DNA from: Entamoeba histolytica HM-1:IMSS
Taxonomy: Eukaryota; Evosea; Mastigamoebida; Endamoebidae
Assembly: GCF_000208925.1 (NCBI RefSeq)
Contig: NW_001915103.1
Location: 1-23,465, forward strand
Direction: 5' to 3'
Length of the DNA: 23,465 bases
Position 1 is the first letter of the stretch; each line of letters opens with the position of its first letter. Under the pieces are notes generated by a model. It worked only from the letters and a program-made list of their open reading frames with translations, searched no databases and had not been told where the DNA came from. Below are positions 1 through 7,730 of this stretch, piece by piece. Made by a program: the position numbers and the translations under genes.

Positions 1-220
1 TCCTTTACATCATATTTCATCTATTCGATGTGGTTTAGATACAACAATAGAAAATGGTAAAATTAACTTCCTTAAATATAACAGTATTTATAATTGTATT
101 GAACAATTTAACTTATACAAAAAATTACCATATCAATTTACTCCTGTTTATCAAATCATATCATTAATTCTTCGTGGAATGTCTGAAGTCGAATATATGG
201 TTGATACTGAAAATAATTAA
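1..220 (+). CDS. C-terminal fragment of a probable RasGEF (CDC25-type) protein, cut by the window edge
   Basis: An open frame runs from base 2 to the TAA at 218-220 and gives 72 residues with no start in the window. The stretch ENGKINFLKYNSIYN followed by YKKLPYQFTPVYQI fits the end of the CDC25 catalytic domain of Ras guanine-nucleotide exchange factors. In that family a 'LINF.KRR.ia..i.eiq..Q..PY.f.p...I' segment closes the domain. The family reloads Ras-like GTPases with GTP, and Entamoeba is known to carry many RasGEFs. Only the last helices are visible, so the rest of the domain and any regulatory domains lie off the window. The gene converges on the ubiquitin-conjugating enzyme gene, about 200 bases away. 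The family call rests on one short motif, so it is moderate. Confidence 0.6.
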   Translation, partial: PLHHISSIRCGLDTTIENGKINFLKYNSIYNCIEQFNLYKKLPYQFTPVYQIISLILRGMSEVEYMVDTENN

Positions 221-423
221 ACGTTTCTTTTCCTTAAATTAACTACTTTTATACTACTAATAATATATTTATTTTCTTTAACATAAATTAATAACATTTT
301 CATATAGTTCTTTTTATATTTCATATCACTCAGTTTCACATTTTGACATCATTAATTATGTTATCTAAAAATAAACTGAATTGAATAAGGAGAGACAAAT
401 ATTTAATTAATAAATACTAATGT
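221..423. other. Convergent intergenic gap
   Basis: This AT-rich gap separates the stop codons of the RasGEF fragment and the E2 gene. It holds T-rich and TAAT-type runs expected of Entamoeba 3' ends and no convincing reading frame or structured RNA. Confidence 0.6.
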
Positions 424-888
<465 letters not shown>

Positions 889-957
889 CTAAAAATTATC
901 AGTTAGAGGATTAATAACATTAAACAAAAACCCTAAAAATCGAAAAAGGAAAAAAAT

Positions 958-2093
958 TCAATCAAACACAACACCAAATAATGATGTTTTATATTTTATT
1001 CCTAATTCTTCACAATCAGTTTTTGATGGTTCATTTACTGTTTGATCATTTGACATAACCATAAAAGGATTTACAACAACACTGATTGTTGTTGTAACTG
1101 GACATACTTTTGGATCAATAATATCTTTAATCCCAAGTTCAGGTGGAAGAATAACAGGGTCATCTTCTGAAGTTGGAAAAGACTGTGCTAATAATGCAAC
1201 TTTAGGATGAGGATGTTTTTGAAGTAATAGATGTTCCCATAAAAATGATTCTTCAATATGAGTTTCACGTAAATCAATATCAAATTTAGAAGATGCACTA
1301 AATGGTGTTGTTTCAAATGGATCAACATCTGGATAACGATATGATGGAATTGCTGGTCGATGAAGTAAATAATGAATTTGAGGAAGTGCATAAAGAACTT
1401 TAAGAATAAAGTTTAAAATAATAAGAATTGATCCAGTTGGAGCTTCTAAACAAAGTCTTAATGATTTTTTTATAAAAGCAGCTGAAGCATATAATGGAGT
1501 ATAAGAACTTATAATATATTTATAAAGTCGATCATAATAAGTAGACATAACAGGACTCAAAAGTAATCGAGGAGTTAATGTAGAATATAATAATTGAATA
1601 TATGAAGGAACAGTTAAACCATGTTGTACAATAAGATGATGTAAACACATAAGAGAATATGTTTGATATAAATAATTATTTGATTTTGAAAAGTTTAGTA
1701 AATAATCATAAAATAATAATGGATCAAATTTAATTGATTTTACTTCAATAGGTGTTGAAACTCCTAATACCATTTCTAATGTTTTTAAGAATTTTAAAGT
1801 TGTTTGTTTATTCATTTCGAATGTAATTAATTTATGAAGAGTTGGTAACATTTTAACATTCATAGGAAATAAGTTTAATAAATTTAATGTATTTTCTACA
1901 ATACATTTTCTTGTTTTTAATTCAACAACTACTTTTCTAATGAATGAATAACCCTATTTTTTTTTAAATTAAAGATAGAGAAGTCAACAAACGGTAAAAT
2001 ATTTAATGTATTCATATTGTTTTTAATAAAACTCTTGAATTTAGTTTTATCTAAAGGGAAAGGAGAAGTTGTTAGGACTTTCTTCAAATCCAT
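958..2093 (-). CDS. Noc4-like nucleolar complex protein (CBF/NOC family), two exons
   Basis: Noc4 works with Nop14 in assembly and nuclear export of the 40S ribosomal subunit. Exon 1 is 1993-2093, a 56-nt intron is 1937-1992, and exon 2 is 958-1936, giving 359 residues. Exon 2 matches the CBF/NOC domain of Noc4: DPLLFYDYLLNF, then LTPRLLLSPVMSTYYDRLYKY, AAFIKKSLRLCLEAPTGSIL, a short IHYLLHRP, and EESFLWEHLLLQKHPHPKVA, corresponding to the family's 'LA..F.KRLARLaL.APp' and 'SSLWEL..LQ.H.HP.Va'. The ATG at 2091-2093 is the first in the exon 1 frame after a T-rich leader. Without the intron the frame is blocked by stops. Noc4 is usually 500 residues or more, so this version lacks most of the N-terminal half, or an upstream exon was missed. 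The family call is good; the 5' end is inferred. Confidence 0.75.
1937..1992 (-). other. Intron in the Noc4-like gene
   Basis: Read on the minus strand, the donor is GTTTGTT, the Entamoeba consensus, and the acceptor ends ATTAG. Removal of 56 nt joins phase-2 ends and keeps the frame open from the exon 1 ATG into the CBF domain. The alternative acceptor TAG at 39 nt leaves the frame in register with a stop. Confidence 0.7.
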
Positions 2094-2904
2094 GAATATT
2101 AAATTTCTTTTTTTTTCATTTTTAGTTTTTATATTTTTAAAAAACAAAAATATGTATTATAAATAATAAGAAAAATGTTATTTTTGATTAAAATTTATTT
2201 GTTATATCATTTAGTTGTTATAGTTTATTTTATCATTTCTTACGATTTTTTTTCTTATTTTTATTCATAGAGAATTATAAAAAGATGAAAGATATTGGTT
2301 TTTTTTTGATTTTGAACTTCTCTTTATTTTATTCTTCTAAGAGTTTTTAAATATATTTTTTTTTTATTTCTTCATTCTTTTGTTTCATTTATTAAATGAT
2401 ATATTATTGTATTGTAGTTTTGTTAATAGTTTCATTAATAATTTGAAGTCTGAATGTTTATTTCGTCTTATTGATATTATTTAATTCTTATATTATTAAA
2501 ATGTATTATTCCTTAATCAACTTCTATTTTAGATAAAAACATAGATTTCATTAATAATTGATAATGTCAGTAATTAATATATTCTAATTTGCTCAATGAA
2601 TAAAATAATATATGAGAAGTAATAAAATATTATTCAGACATTTTTGTTCTTCTTTATCTTTACTTTGTGATAGACTATTTGTTTTATTATTTAATACTCA
2701 TTCATTTCTATTTTTTAATATAATAAAACATTTTCCTTTTTATAGTAGGTTATTTCTTATTGTAGTAATATAAATTTCATAAGACCCTTTTCCAATGCAG
2801 GAAATACAACAAATTTTAATGTCATGGCTATTGTATAAAACCTTTGTGTCTTGTAAAGAAAAACAAACAAGACACAGAAATTCAGTGTCATACAAAAAAA
2901 AGAA
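2094..2904. other. Gene-poor AT-rich spacer upstream of the Noc4-like gene
   Basis: No intact gene is visible. The first ~650 bases are T-rich on the plus strand with many stops in all frames. The last ~130 bases are less AT-biased and contain short inverted repeats built on GTGTC/GACAC at 2845-2889. No tRNA-like cloverleaf or other RNA gene was recognised. Confidence 0.5.
2845..2889. repeat. Inverted repeats with a shared arm
   Basis: TGTGTCTTGT at 2845-2854 is the exact reverse complement of ACAAGACACA at 2867-2876, with a 12-base loop. GACAC at 2871-2875 can also pair with GTGTC at 2885-2889 across a 9-base loop. The two stems share GACAC, so they exclude each other. The structure ends 15 bases before the ATG of the decayed reading frame at 2905. 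Its role is unknown. Confidence 0.45.
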
Positions 2905-3276
2905 ATGTCAATAGTAATAAATGGCATAACAATAATAAAAGTAAAAGAAATACCAAGGGAAAAGGGATTTAGAAGATGAAAGACACAAATAAAAACAAAT
3001 AAAAAAACAAAGTACAGTAATAATAAAGATTACATAAATAACAAATATAAATGAATAACAACAAATGATATACAAGAAAGAATAAAATGAATAACAATTG
3101 AATGGAATAAAAGAGAGTATGAAGAAATACTCAAAAAGAAAAAGATAAATGAAAGAAATAAAGAAGAAATTAAAGAAAAAACAAAAGATTGGGAAGAAAA
3201 AGACATTAAGGCGATTGAAGAAGAAATTAAAAACAAAATCCAATTAAAGAAATGAAAGAAAGATGTAAAATTGTAA
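2905..3276 (+). pseudogene. Decayed Lys/Glu-rich reading frame, family not recognised
   Basis: From the ATG at 2905 one frame runs 117 codons to a TGA at 3253-3255. It is interrupted only by TGA codons at 2977, 3052 and 3088, and reaches its first TAA at 3274. In so A-rich a strand TAA should be the commonest chance stop, so its absence suggests former coding. The product starts MSIVINGITIIKVKEIPREK and later becomes charged and coiled-coil-like (REYEEILKKKKINERNKEEI, then KDWEEKDIKAIEEEIKNKI). A second frame entered near 3252 stays open for another 22 codons (MKERCKIVRIINNKHSKRK). I read this as a pseudogene with tryptophan codons mutated to TGA and a later frameshift. The family is unknown; the alternative is a low-complexity purine-rich tract. 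Confidence 0.5.
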
Positions 3277-3450
3277 GAATAATAAATAACAAACATAGCA
3301 AAAGGAAAATACAAGAATAAATAGGAAATAAAGAAGAAAAGAAAGAAATTATACAACACTAATAAATATTTTTAAGTAATAAATAGAAATATTCGCATAA
3401 AGTATGTTTTACAAAAACCAATAAGTACTGATGATACTTTCAATTAGAGT

Positions 3451-4050
3451 TTATAATTCACCTGAATCTTCAATTATAACAGGTTTAGTTGTTTCTCCTG
3501 AACGATTTCCTTGATTCATAACTTTTTCACAAACATCCATTCCTTCAATTACTTCACCAAAAACAACATGTCGTCCATCTAACCAATAAGTAGGAATCAT
3601 TTCAATGAAAAATTGACTGTTATTAGTGTTTTCACCGTAATTAGCCATTGAAACCAATCCTTTCTTAGTATGGTTTAATACAAAATTTTCATCATCAAAC
3701 ATATCACCATAAATACTTTCTCCACCAAGTCCATTTGCACTAACAATATCTCCTCCTTGAATAATAAATCCTGGTATTACACGATGAAACTTAGTTCCTT
3801 TATAATGAAGTGGCATTCCATATTTTCCAATTCCTTTTTCACCTGTACATAATGCTCTGAAATTTTCTACAGTTTTAGGTACTATTTCTCCATAAAGACC
3901 AATTACAATTCTTCCAACTTTTTCATATCCAATACGAATATCTAAAAAAACTTTGTTAGTAATTTTAGGTTGTACTTTAGGTGGCGGTTGTGGTCCTCTT
4001 TCATTCTCAGCAAAAACAGTTAAAACACATAATAAAAATAAGAAACGCAT
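3451..4050 (-). CDS. Cyclophilin-type peptidyl-prolyl isomerase with signal peptide (cyclophilin B-like)
   Basis: It catalyses cis-trans isomerisation of prolyl bonds and probably helps protein folding in the ER or secretory route. The 199-residue protein opens with a hydrophobic signal peptide ([14 protein letters not shown]), followed by a Pro-rich linker and a full cyclophilin domain from about residue 33. Catalytic and cyclosporin-site residues are present: Arg90 in KFHRVIPGF, Phe95, Gln98 in IIQGGD, Phe147 in SQFFIE, Trp156 and His161 in [14 protein letters not shown] at 126-128 is a possible glycosylation site. It ends DSGEL, not a clear KDEL signal. The ATG at 4048-4050 sits 27 bases after a perfect AATGAACT promoter box. 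Upstream lies the coronin 3' end on the same strand, 98 bases away. Length and motifs are normal for secreted cyclophilins. Confidence 0.95.
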   Translation of the reverse strand: MRFLFLLCVLTVFAENERGPQPPPKVQPKITNKVFLDIRIGYEKVGRIVIGLYGEIVPKTVENFRALCTGEKGIGKYGMPLHYKGTKFHRVIPGFIIQGGDIVSANGLGGESIYGDMFDDENFVLNHTKKGLVSMANYGENTNNSQFFIEMIPTYWLDGRHVVFGEVIEGMDVCEKVMNQGNRSGETTKPVIIEDSGEL

Positions 4051-4077
4051 AATATTAATTTACGTTTATAATTTCTT

Positions 4078-4085
4078 AGTTCATT
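4078..4085 (-). promoter_or_regulatory. GAAC core promoter element of the cyclophilin gene
   Basis: Read on the minus strand this is AATGAACT, the published consensus of the Entamoeba histolytica GAAC core promoter element, 27 bases before the ATG. Entamoeba 5' leaders are very short, so the position fits. Confidence 0.6.
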
Positions 4086-4148
4086 TAATTTAAACAACTA
4101 TTTATTAAAAAAATTTAAAAAAATATGGAAAAGAATTCAATTAAAAAC

Positions 4149-5523
4149 TTACTGTGAACCAGCAGCAAGTTTTGATTGAAGTTCAGCAATTTGAGCATCT
4201 TTCTTTGCAAGTTCAGTTTCAAGGTAATTAACTCTATTCTTGAGTTGTTCCCATTCTTCTCTAATTTCTTTATCACTCTTTGGAGCTTCAACCTTTTTAA
4301 CAACTGGATTGAATGAGGCAGCAGGTTTTTCTGGTGGTACATATCCAGGAGCAAAATTGAATGACATATCTGGTTCATTAGAAGTACCTTCTTTCCATTC
4401 GTTAGCAGTTTCAACAGGAATACCAGCATATGTATTTGGGAAAATATCATCTTGGAAGATTTCTGATTTTCTTGGTACACAGAAAGAGACTGGAACAACT
4501 CCATCTCTAGTAACTTTCATAAATCTAGTAATTTCACATGTTGTAGTATTGCAAATTCTCTTTGGAATAACTCCTAATCCAGATTGTGGTTTTTCTCCTC
4601 TGAAAGTATTAAGAGAATAGAAGTATGGTTTTTTCATGAACAATTTCAAAGTATGAAATTCCTGAATCACCTTTACCTCCAAGATAAAGAATAGATGAAT
4701 CTGGATCATAGAATGGCATAAGAACACCTGATTGATTATCAACTGTATGTCTACAAAGTGGTGTAGCAAGATTTCTTGGATCCCAGAATGCCATTTCTCT
4801 TTCAGCGTTTCTTGAAAATCCAGTTGTAAAGATCATTTCATTGTTTTGCATCCATAAACATCTCATACCTTTAGATCCTTGATGTGCAAGAACATCACTA
4901 GCAACAGTTTGTTGTCTTGGATCAATAATTCTAATTTTCTTATCTTTGCATGTTGAAACAAGTTCACTTCCAACTCTATTCCATGCAACTGAATTAATAA
5001 TATCAGTAAATCCTCCAATAGAAAACATTTCTTCACCTTGTTCAATATCCCAAATTTTAATAGTAGTATCAGCAGATGAAGTGGCTAAAACATTAGATGC
5101 ACATGGATTGAAATTACAGGTACCAACCTTTCTCTTATGTCCTTGAAGAGTTTGAGCAGCTTCATGAATATTTCCTGATGGACAATCTTCTGGAATATTC
5201 CAAATGCAAATATTACAGTCTTCAGATACTGAAGCAATAAGATTATCATTAAATGGATTGTAGTCAATATCAAGAACTGTTCCTTTATGTCCACTAACAA
5301 GGCAAACATCTACTTGTTTTCCAACTTTAGTGTATGGGATAACAGCAAAAGCTCCTCCTCCAGCTACATCCCAAATCATTGAGAAATGTTTGCAACCACA
5401 AGCAATCATATTAGAATCCCATGCGGATTTAGTCATTTTAGTTCCACTGTATTGTTGGTCAATTTTAAATTCAGTACCAAAGACATGTCTATACTTTGAG
5501 GCTCTAACGAATTTGCCAGACAT
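4149..5523 (-). CDS. Coronin, actin-binding WD40 protein, with a one-base frameshift
   Basis: Coronin binds F-actin and Arp2/3 and acts at phagocytic cups and the cell cortex. The N-terminal part, 5523 down to the A-run, carries the coronin signature RASKYRHVFG at residues 7-16 and WD40 blades (VSEDCNICIWNI at 99-110, TSSADTTIKIWDI at 148-160, FWDPRNLATPL near 247). The rest is in another frame from about 4632: PYFYSLNTF, CNTTTCEITRFMKV, VPRKSEIFQDDIFPNTYAG and GYVPPEKPAAS match the coronin C-terminal extension. A terminal coiled coil (WEQLKNRVNYLETELAKKDA) follows, as needed for oligomerisation. One extra base in an A6 run (4629-4634) breaks the frame after residue 298 and leads to a stop after SYFEIVHEKTILLFS. 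With five A's the protein would be 457 residues, normal for a short coronin. Both parts look under full selection, so a sequencing error or a very recent mutation is likely. Confidence 0.88.
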
Positions 5524-5546
5524 CTGAGTTTAATGATTTCAATTCA

Positions 5547-5551
5547 AGTTC
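5547..5551 (-). promoter_or_regulatory. GAACT box upstream of coronin
   Basis: On the minus strand the sequence GAGAACTTGAA lies 24 bases before the coronin ATG and matches the core of the Entamoeba GAAC element. Confidence 0.4.
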
Positions 5552-5877
5552 TCGTCTTTTTGAGCTCTGCTTAAACGCTTGGATCTGAATCTAACTTTTC
5601 TCTGTTTTATTTTTAGAATTCTAGTTGAAGTTTTTTTTTTAGATGGAACTTAAAATTTATAATTTTTTTTTGTTTTTTTTATTAAAATTTTGATAAATCA
5701 AATCAGAAAAAGTAATAAAAGAAGAATAAAATAAAACTGATGGTGAGGAATTTTTTTAATAAAATAATTACTGAAAAAGAAAGTAAAAATGCTTAAAATA
5801 ATAAAATAGTAAAAAATAATAATAAAAATAGTATTTAAAATAGTTTATTAAAGAAGAGAAGAAGTGATTAAAGTTGA

Positions 5878-5882
5878 GAACT
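5878..5882 (+). promoter_or_regulatory. GAACT box upstream of TRAP-beta
   Basis: TTGAGAACTAATAA sits 14 bases before the ATG at 5897, matching the core of the GAAC element; spacing implies a very short 5' leader. Confidence 0.4.
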
Positions 5883-5896
5883 AATAAATCAAAACA

Positions 5897-6535
5897 ATGT
5901 TGTTTATCTTTTTCATCCTTGTTTTGGCTTTTGTTAATGCTCAAGAAGAAGCTGTTATTGAAACACCAGATGAAAACCAAGTTAGTCCATTAATAATAGA
6001 AAAAAATATTGAAGATGACCTCTTTTTCACTGAAACAGAGGTAACTATAGTAGTTACTGTGACAAATCCAGGACCATCAAATGTATCAAATGTAGTTATT
6101 TATGATGAAGTTCCTCAATGTATGAAACTTGTTGAAGGTCAAAGTAATAGTGTTACTTTTGATTTTATTCCAGTTGGATCAACTGTTAATCTTACTTATG
6201 TTGCTGTACCAATTCTTACTGGTACTCATTATATTGATAGTGCTTATGTCAACTTCACTTTAAATAGAATGAAAAAACAATTAATATCAGATCCATTTGG
6301 TAGTATTTTCATTCAACCATATAAAGGATTTATTTCAGTATGTATTGAATGGGGTGTCATTATTATTATTGGTTGCGTTCTTTGCCTTCTTTGGGCTTTT
6401 TATAAATCTAAAAAAGAAGCTTATAGACAAAAAGTCCTTCGTTCTAAAGGATTTGGTACTGTTTCACCAACTACTACTACTTCTCCAAAACAATCTACTT
6501 CTTCAAAAGTTGCTGAAAAACAAAAATCTGATTAA
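5897..6535 (+). CDS. Translocon-associated protein subunit beta (TRAP-beta/SSR2)
   Basis: TRAP-beta is a subunit of the complex bound to the Sec61 channel in the ER membrane that aids translocation and topology of some nascent chains. The 212-residue protein has a signal peptide (MLFIFFILVLAFVNA), then a lumenal beta-sandwich (TETEVTIVVTVTNPGPSNVS at 45-64, then VVIYDEVP, GSTVNLTYVAVPILTG). One membrane span follows at about 151-169 (EWGVIIIIGCVLCLLWAFY), with a basic, Ser/Thr/Lys-rich cytosolic tail of about 43 residues. Sequons NVS (62), NLT (98) and NFT (119) are lumenal, as the topology predicts. Order and size match SSR2 (about 185 residues), and the cytosolic tail is a little longer. 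The start is the first ATG after a GAACT box. Family identity rests on fold-level pattern and architecture. Confidence 0.72.
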   Translation: MLFIFFILVLAFVNAQEEAVIETPDENQVSPLIIEKNIEDDLFFTETEVTIVVTVTNPGPSNVSNVVIYDEVPQCMKLVEGQSNSVTFDFIPVGSTVNLTYVAVPILTGTHYIDSAYVNFTLNRMKKQLISDPFGSIFIQPYKGFISVCIEWGVIIIIGCVLCLLWAFYKSKKEAYRQKVLRSKGFGTVSPTTTTSPKQSTSSKVAEKQKSD

Positions 6536-6597
6536 AATTGAATTATCGTTGATTCATTCAATTCTTTTCTTTCTTTTTTTTTAATTGCATATTATTC

Positions 6598-7401
6598 TTA
6601 TATTTTTGGTAAATATCTATCTTTTCCAAAATGTTTTGAAACACAATCAACTTCCACTGTTTGATTTAAACTCTTACACAAATAAATTCCTAATGTATCT
6701 TCTGATTCAGCAAAATTTGAAAATTTTAAGTATCTCAAAAATATTTCTAATTGGTTTTTAGAACGTAAATTTCCCCAAGCACCCCATAAGTGTATTTCAA
6801 AAGTGTTTATTGTTCTTTTATAATATTCTTTATATGGTTCAATTGCTATTTTTGAAAAACATGTATTTTGTTGATTTTTTTCCATTAATTTTAATATATG
6901 TTCAAATGCATTTATTGAATAACTTTGATCATCTTCAGCAAATAGAACAAAATCATTTGGTTGCATATTTTTAATTACTGTTTGTATTCCAATTTCAAAA
7001 AAATAATTAATTGTTAGATGTTTTACATATTTTGTTCTACTCCAATCTGGATTTCCTGTTCTACTCCAAGTAGCTGATAAAACTTCATTTGTCCAACTTT
7101 CTCCTGTTATTCCTTTAAATTTATTTAAAGGAGGTTCGATATATGAAATTTCTATTTCAGGAAATGATTTTGTAAAATCATCTATAATATTATTGAATAT
7201 AGGAAACAAACATGAAACAATACATCCTTTAATAAAGAGAATACGTTTAATTACTAATGTTATAGGTTTGTGTTGAAGTGCTTGTTTTAAGCTTTTCATT
7301 GAAAGGGAAAAACAAGGTCTTTTTTTTGGACCAACAACAACAATTATTGATAATGAGTATGAAAAAGATTGTAAGAAAAATAAACTAAAGAAGAAGAGCA
7401 T
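6598..7401 (-). CDS. Secretory-pathway glycosyltransferase-like protein
   Basis: The 267-residue protein starts with a strong signal peptide or anchor (MLFFFSLFFLQSFSYSLSII), which places it in the ER/Golgi lumen. The middle is glycosyltransferase-A-like: a YVKHLTINYFFEIGIQTVI helix, then NDFVLFAEDDQSYS (146-162), where the acidic EDD at 156-158 follows a hydrophobic strand, as in the metal/UDP-sugar-binding loop of GT-A enzymes. Downstream come a WGAWGNLRS segment and a C-terminal SKHFGKDRY. The layout (strand-EDD, a second motif, an 'H.G' near the C-terminus) resembles the N-acetylglucosaminyltransferase IV family (GT54), but I cannot confirm that by eye. No transmembrane span is seen beyond the N-terminus. 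It is transcribed away from the vinculin-like gene and tail to tail with TRAP-beta, 62 bases apart. The substrate is unknown. Confidence 0.5.
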   Translation of the reverse strand: MLFFFSLFFLQSFSYSLSIIVVVGPKKRPCFSLSMKSLKQALQHKPITLVIKRILFIKGCIVSCLFPIFNNIIDDFTKSFPEIEISYIEPPLNKFKGITGESWTNEVLSATWSRTGNPDWSRTKYVKHLTINYFFEIGIQTVIKNMQPNDFVLFAEDDQSYSINAFEHILKLMEKNQQNTCFSKIAIEPYKEYYKRTINTFEIHLWGAWGNLRSKNQLEIFLRYLKFSNFAESEDTLGIYLCKSLNQTVEVDCVSKHFGKDRYLPKI

Positions 7402-7730
7402 TGTTGAATGTATTAATAGGGTTTTTAACTTAGTTTAAAAAGGAGGATTTAGCAAATTATCTAACAGTAAAAATATTATATTTTCAACAACGATGAACTA
7501 TTTTCGTTGATGTTATAAAAATAAATTTGATGAACTTCCATAAGACAGAATAAAAAAGAATTTACTGTTAGAAACAAAAGAAATAATAAAGATGAAGTTT
7601 AGGTTAAAAATTTTGGGTAAGATGAAAACAAAATAAAACAAGTTAAAGAGATAAAAATAGAAGAGAATAATTTTAAGATCAGAGGTAAAGACTATTTAAA
7701 TCTAAGAAATAAGAAAAAAATCATAAGATT
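7402..7730. promoter_or_regulatory. Divergent intergenic region between the glycosyltransferase-like and vinculin-like genes
   Basis: The gap must serve both genes. A GATGAACT sequence at 7492-7499, one base off the GAAC consensus, lies 231 bases before the downstream ATG and is flanked by a short CAACG/CGTTG inverted repeat (7487-7513 region). The last ~180 bases are purine-rich. No gene was seen. Confidence 0.4.

Larger units (their letters stand above)
5524..5896. promoter_or_regulatory. Divergent intergenic region between coronin and TRAP-beta
   Basis: This 373-base gap must hold both promoters. The coronin side is less AT-rich (GAGCTCAAAAAGACGAG on its strand), with a GAACT box. The TRAP-beta side is a purine-rich A/G run ending in a GAACT box. 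Long T and A runs (about 5630-5690) lie between. No gene was seen. Confidence 0.5.

Noticed and set aside
1188..1391. 67-residue frame inside the Noc4-like gene, same strand
   Set aside because: It is an alternate-frame shadow of conserved CBF-domain coding sequence.
2400..2641. Minus-strand frame starting MSE and containing HYQLLMKSMFLSKIEVD
   Set aside because: It looks protein-like in places but has about six stops in under 70 codons, near the chance level for this composition, and no family was recognised.
2905..3255. In-frame TGA codons read as a recoded amino acid (selenocysteine or Trp-coding TGA)
   Set aside because: All intact genes in the window use TGG for Trp. No selenocysteine system is known to me in Entamoeba, and the frame also shifts near its end. 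Decay is simpler.
4630..4680. An intron (GTTCAT...TTTCAG, 42 nt) to explain the coronin frame change
   Set aside because: Its length is a multiple of three, so it would not correct the frame, and it would remove conserved coronin residues (PYFYSLNTF). A one-base indel in the A run fits better.
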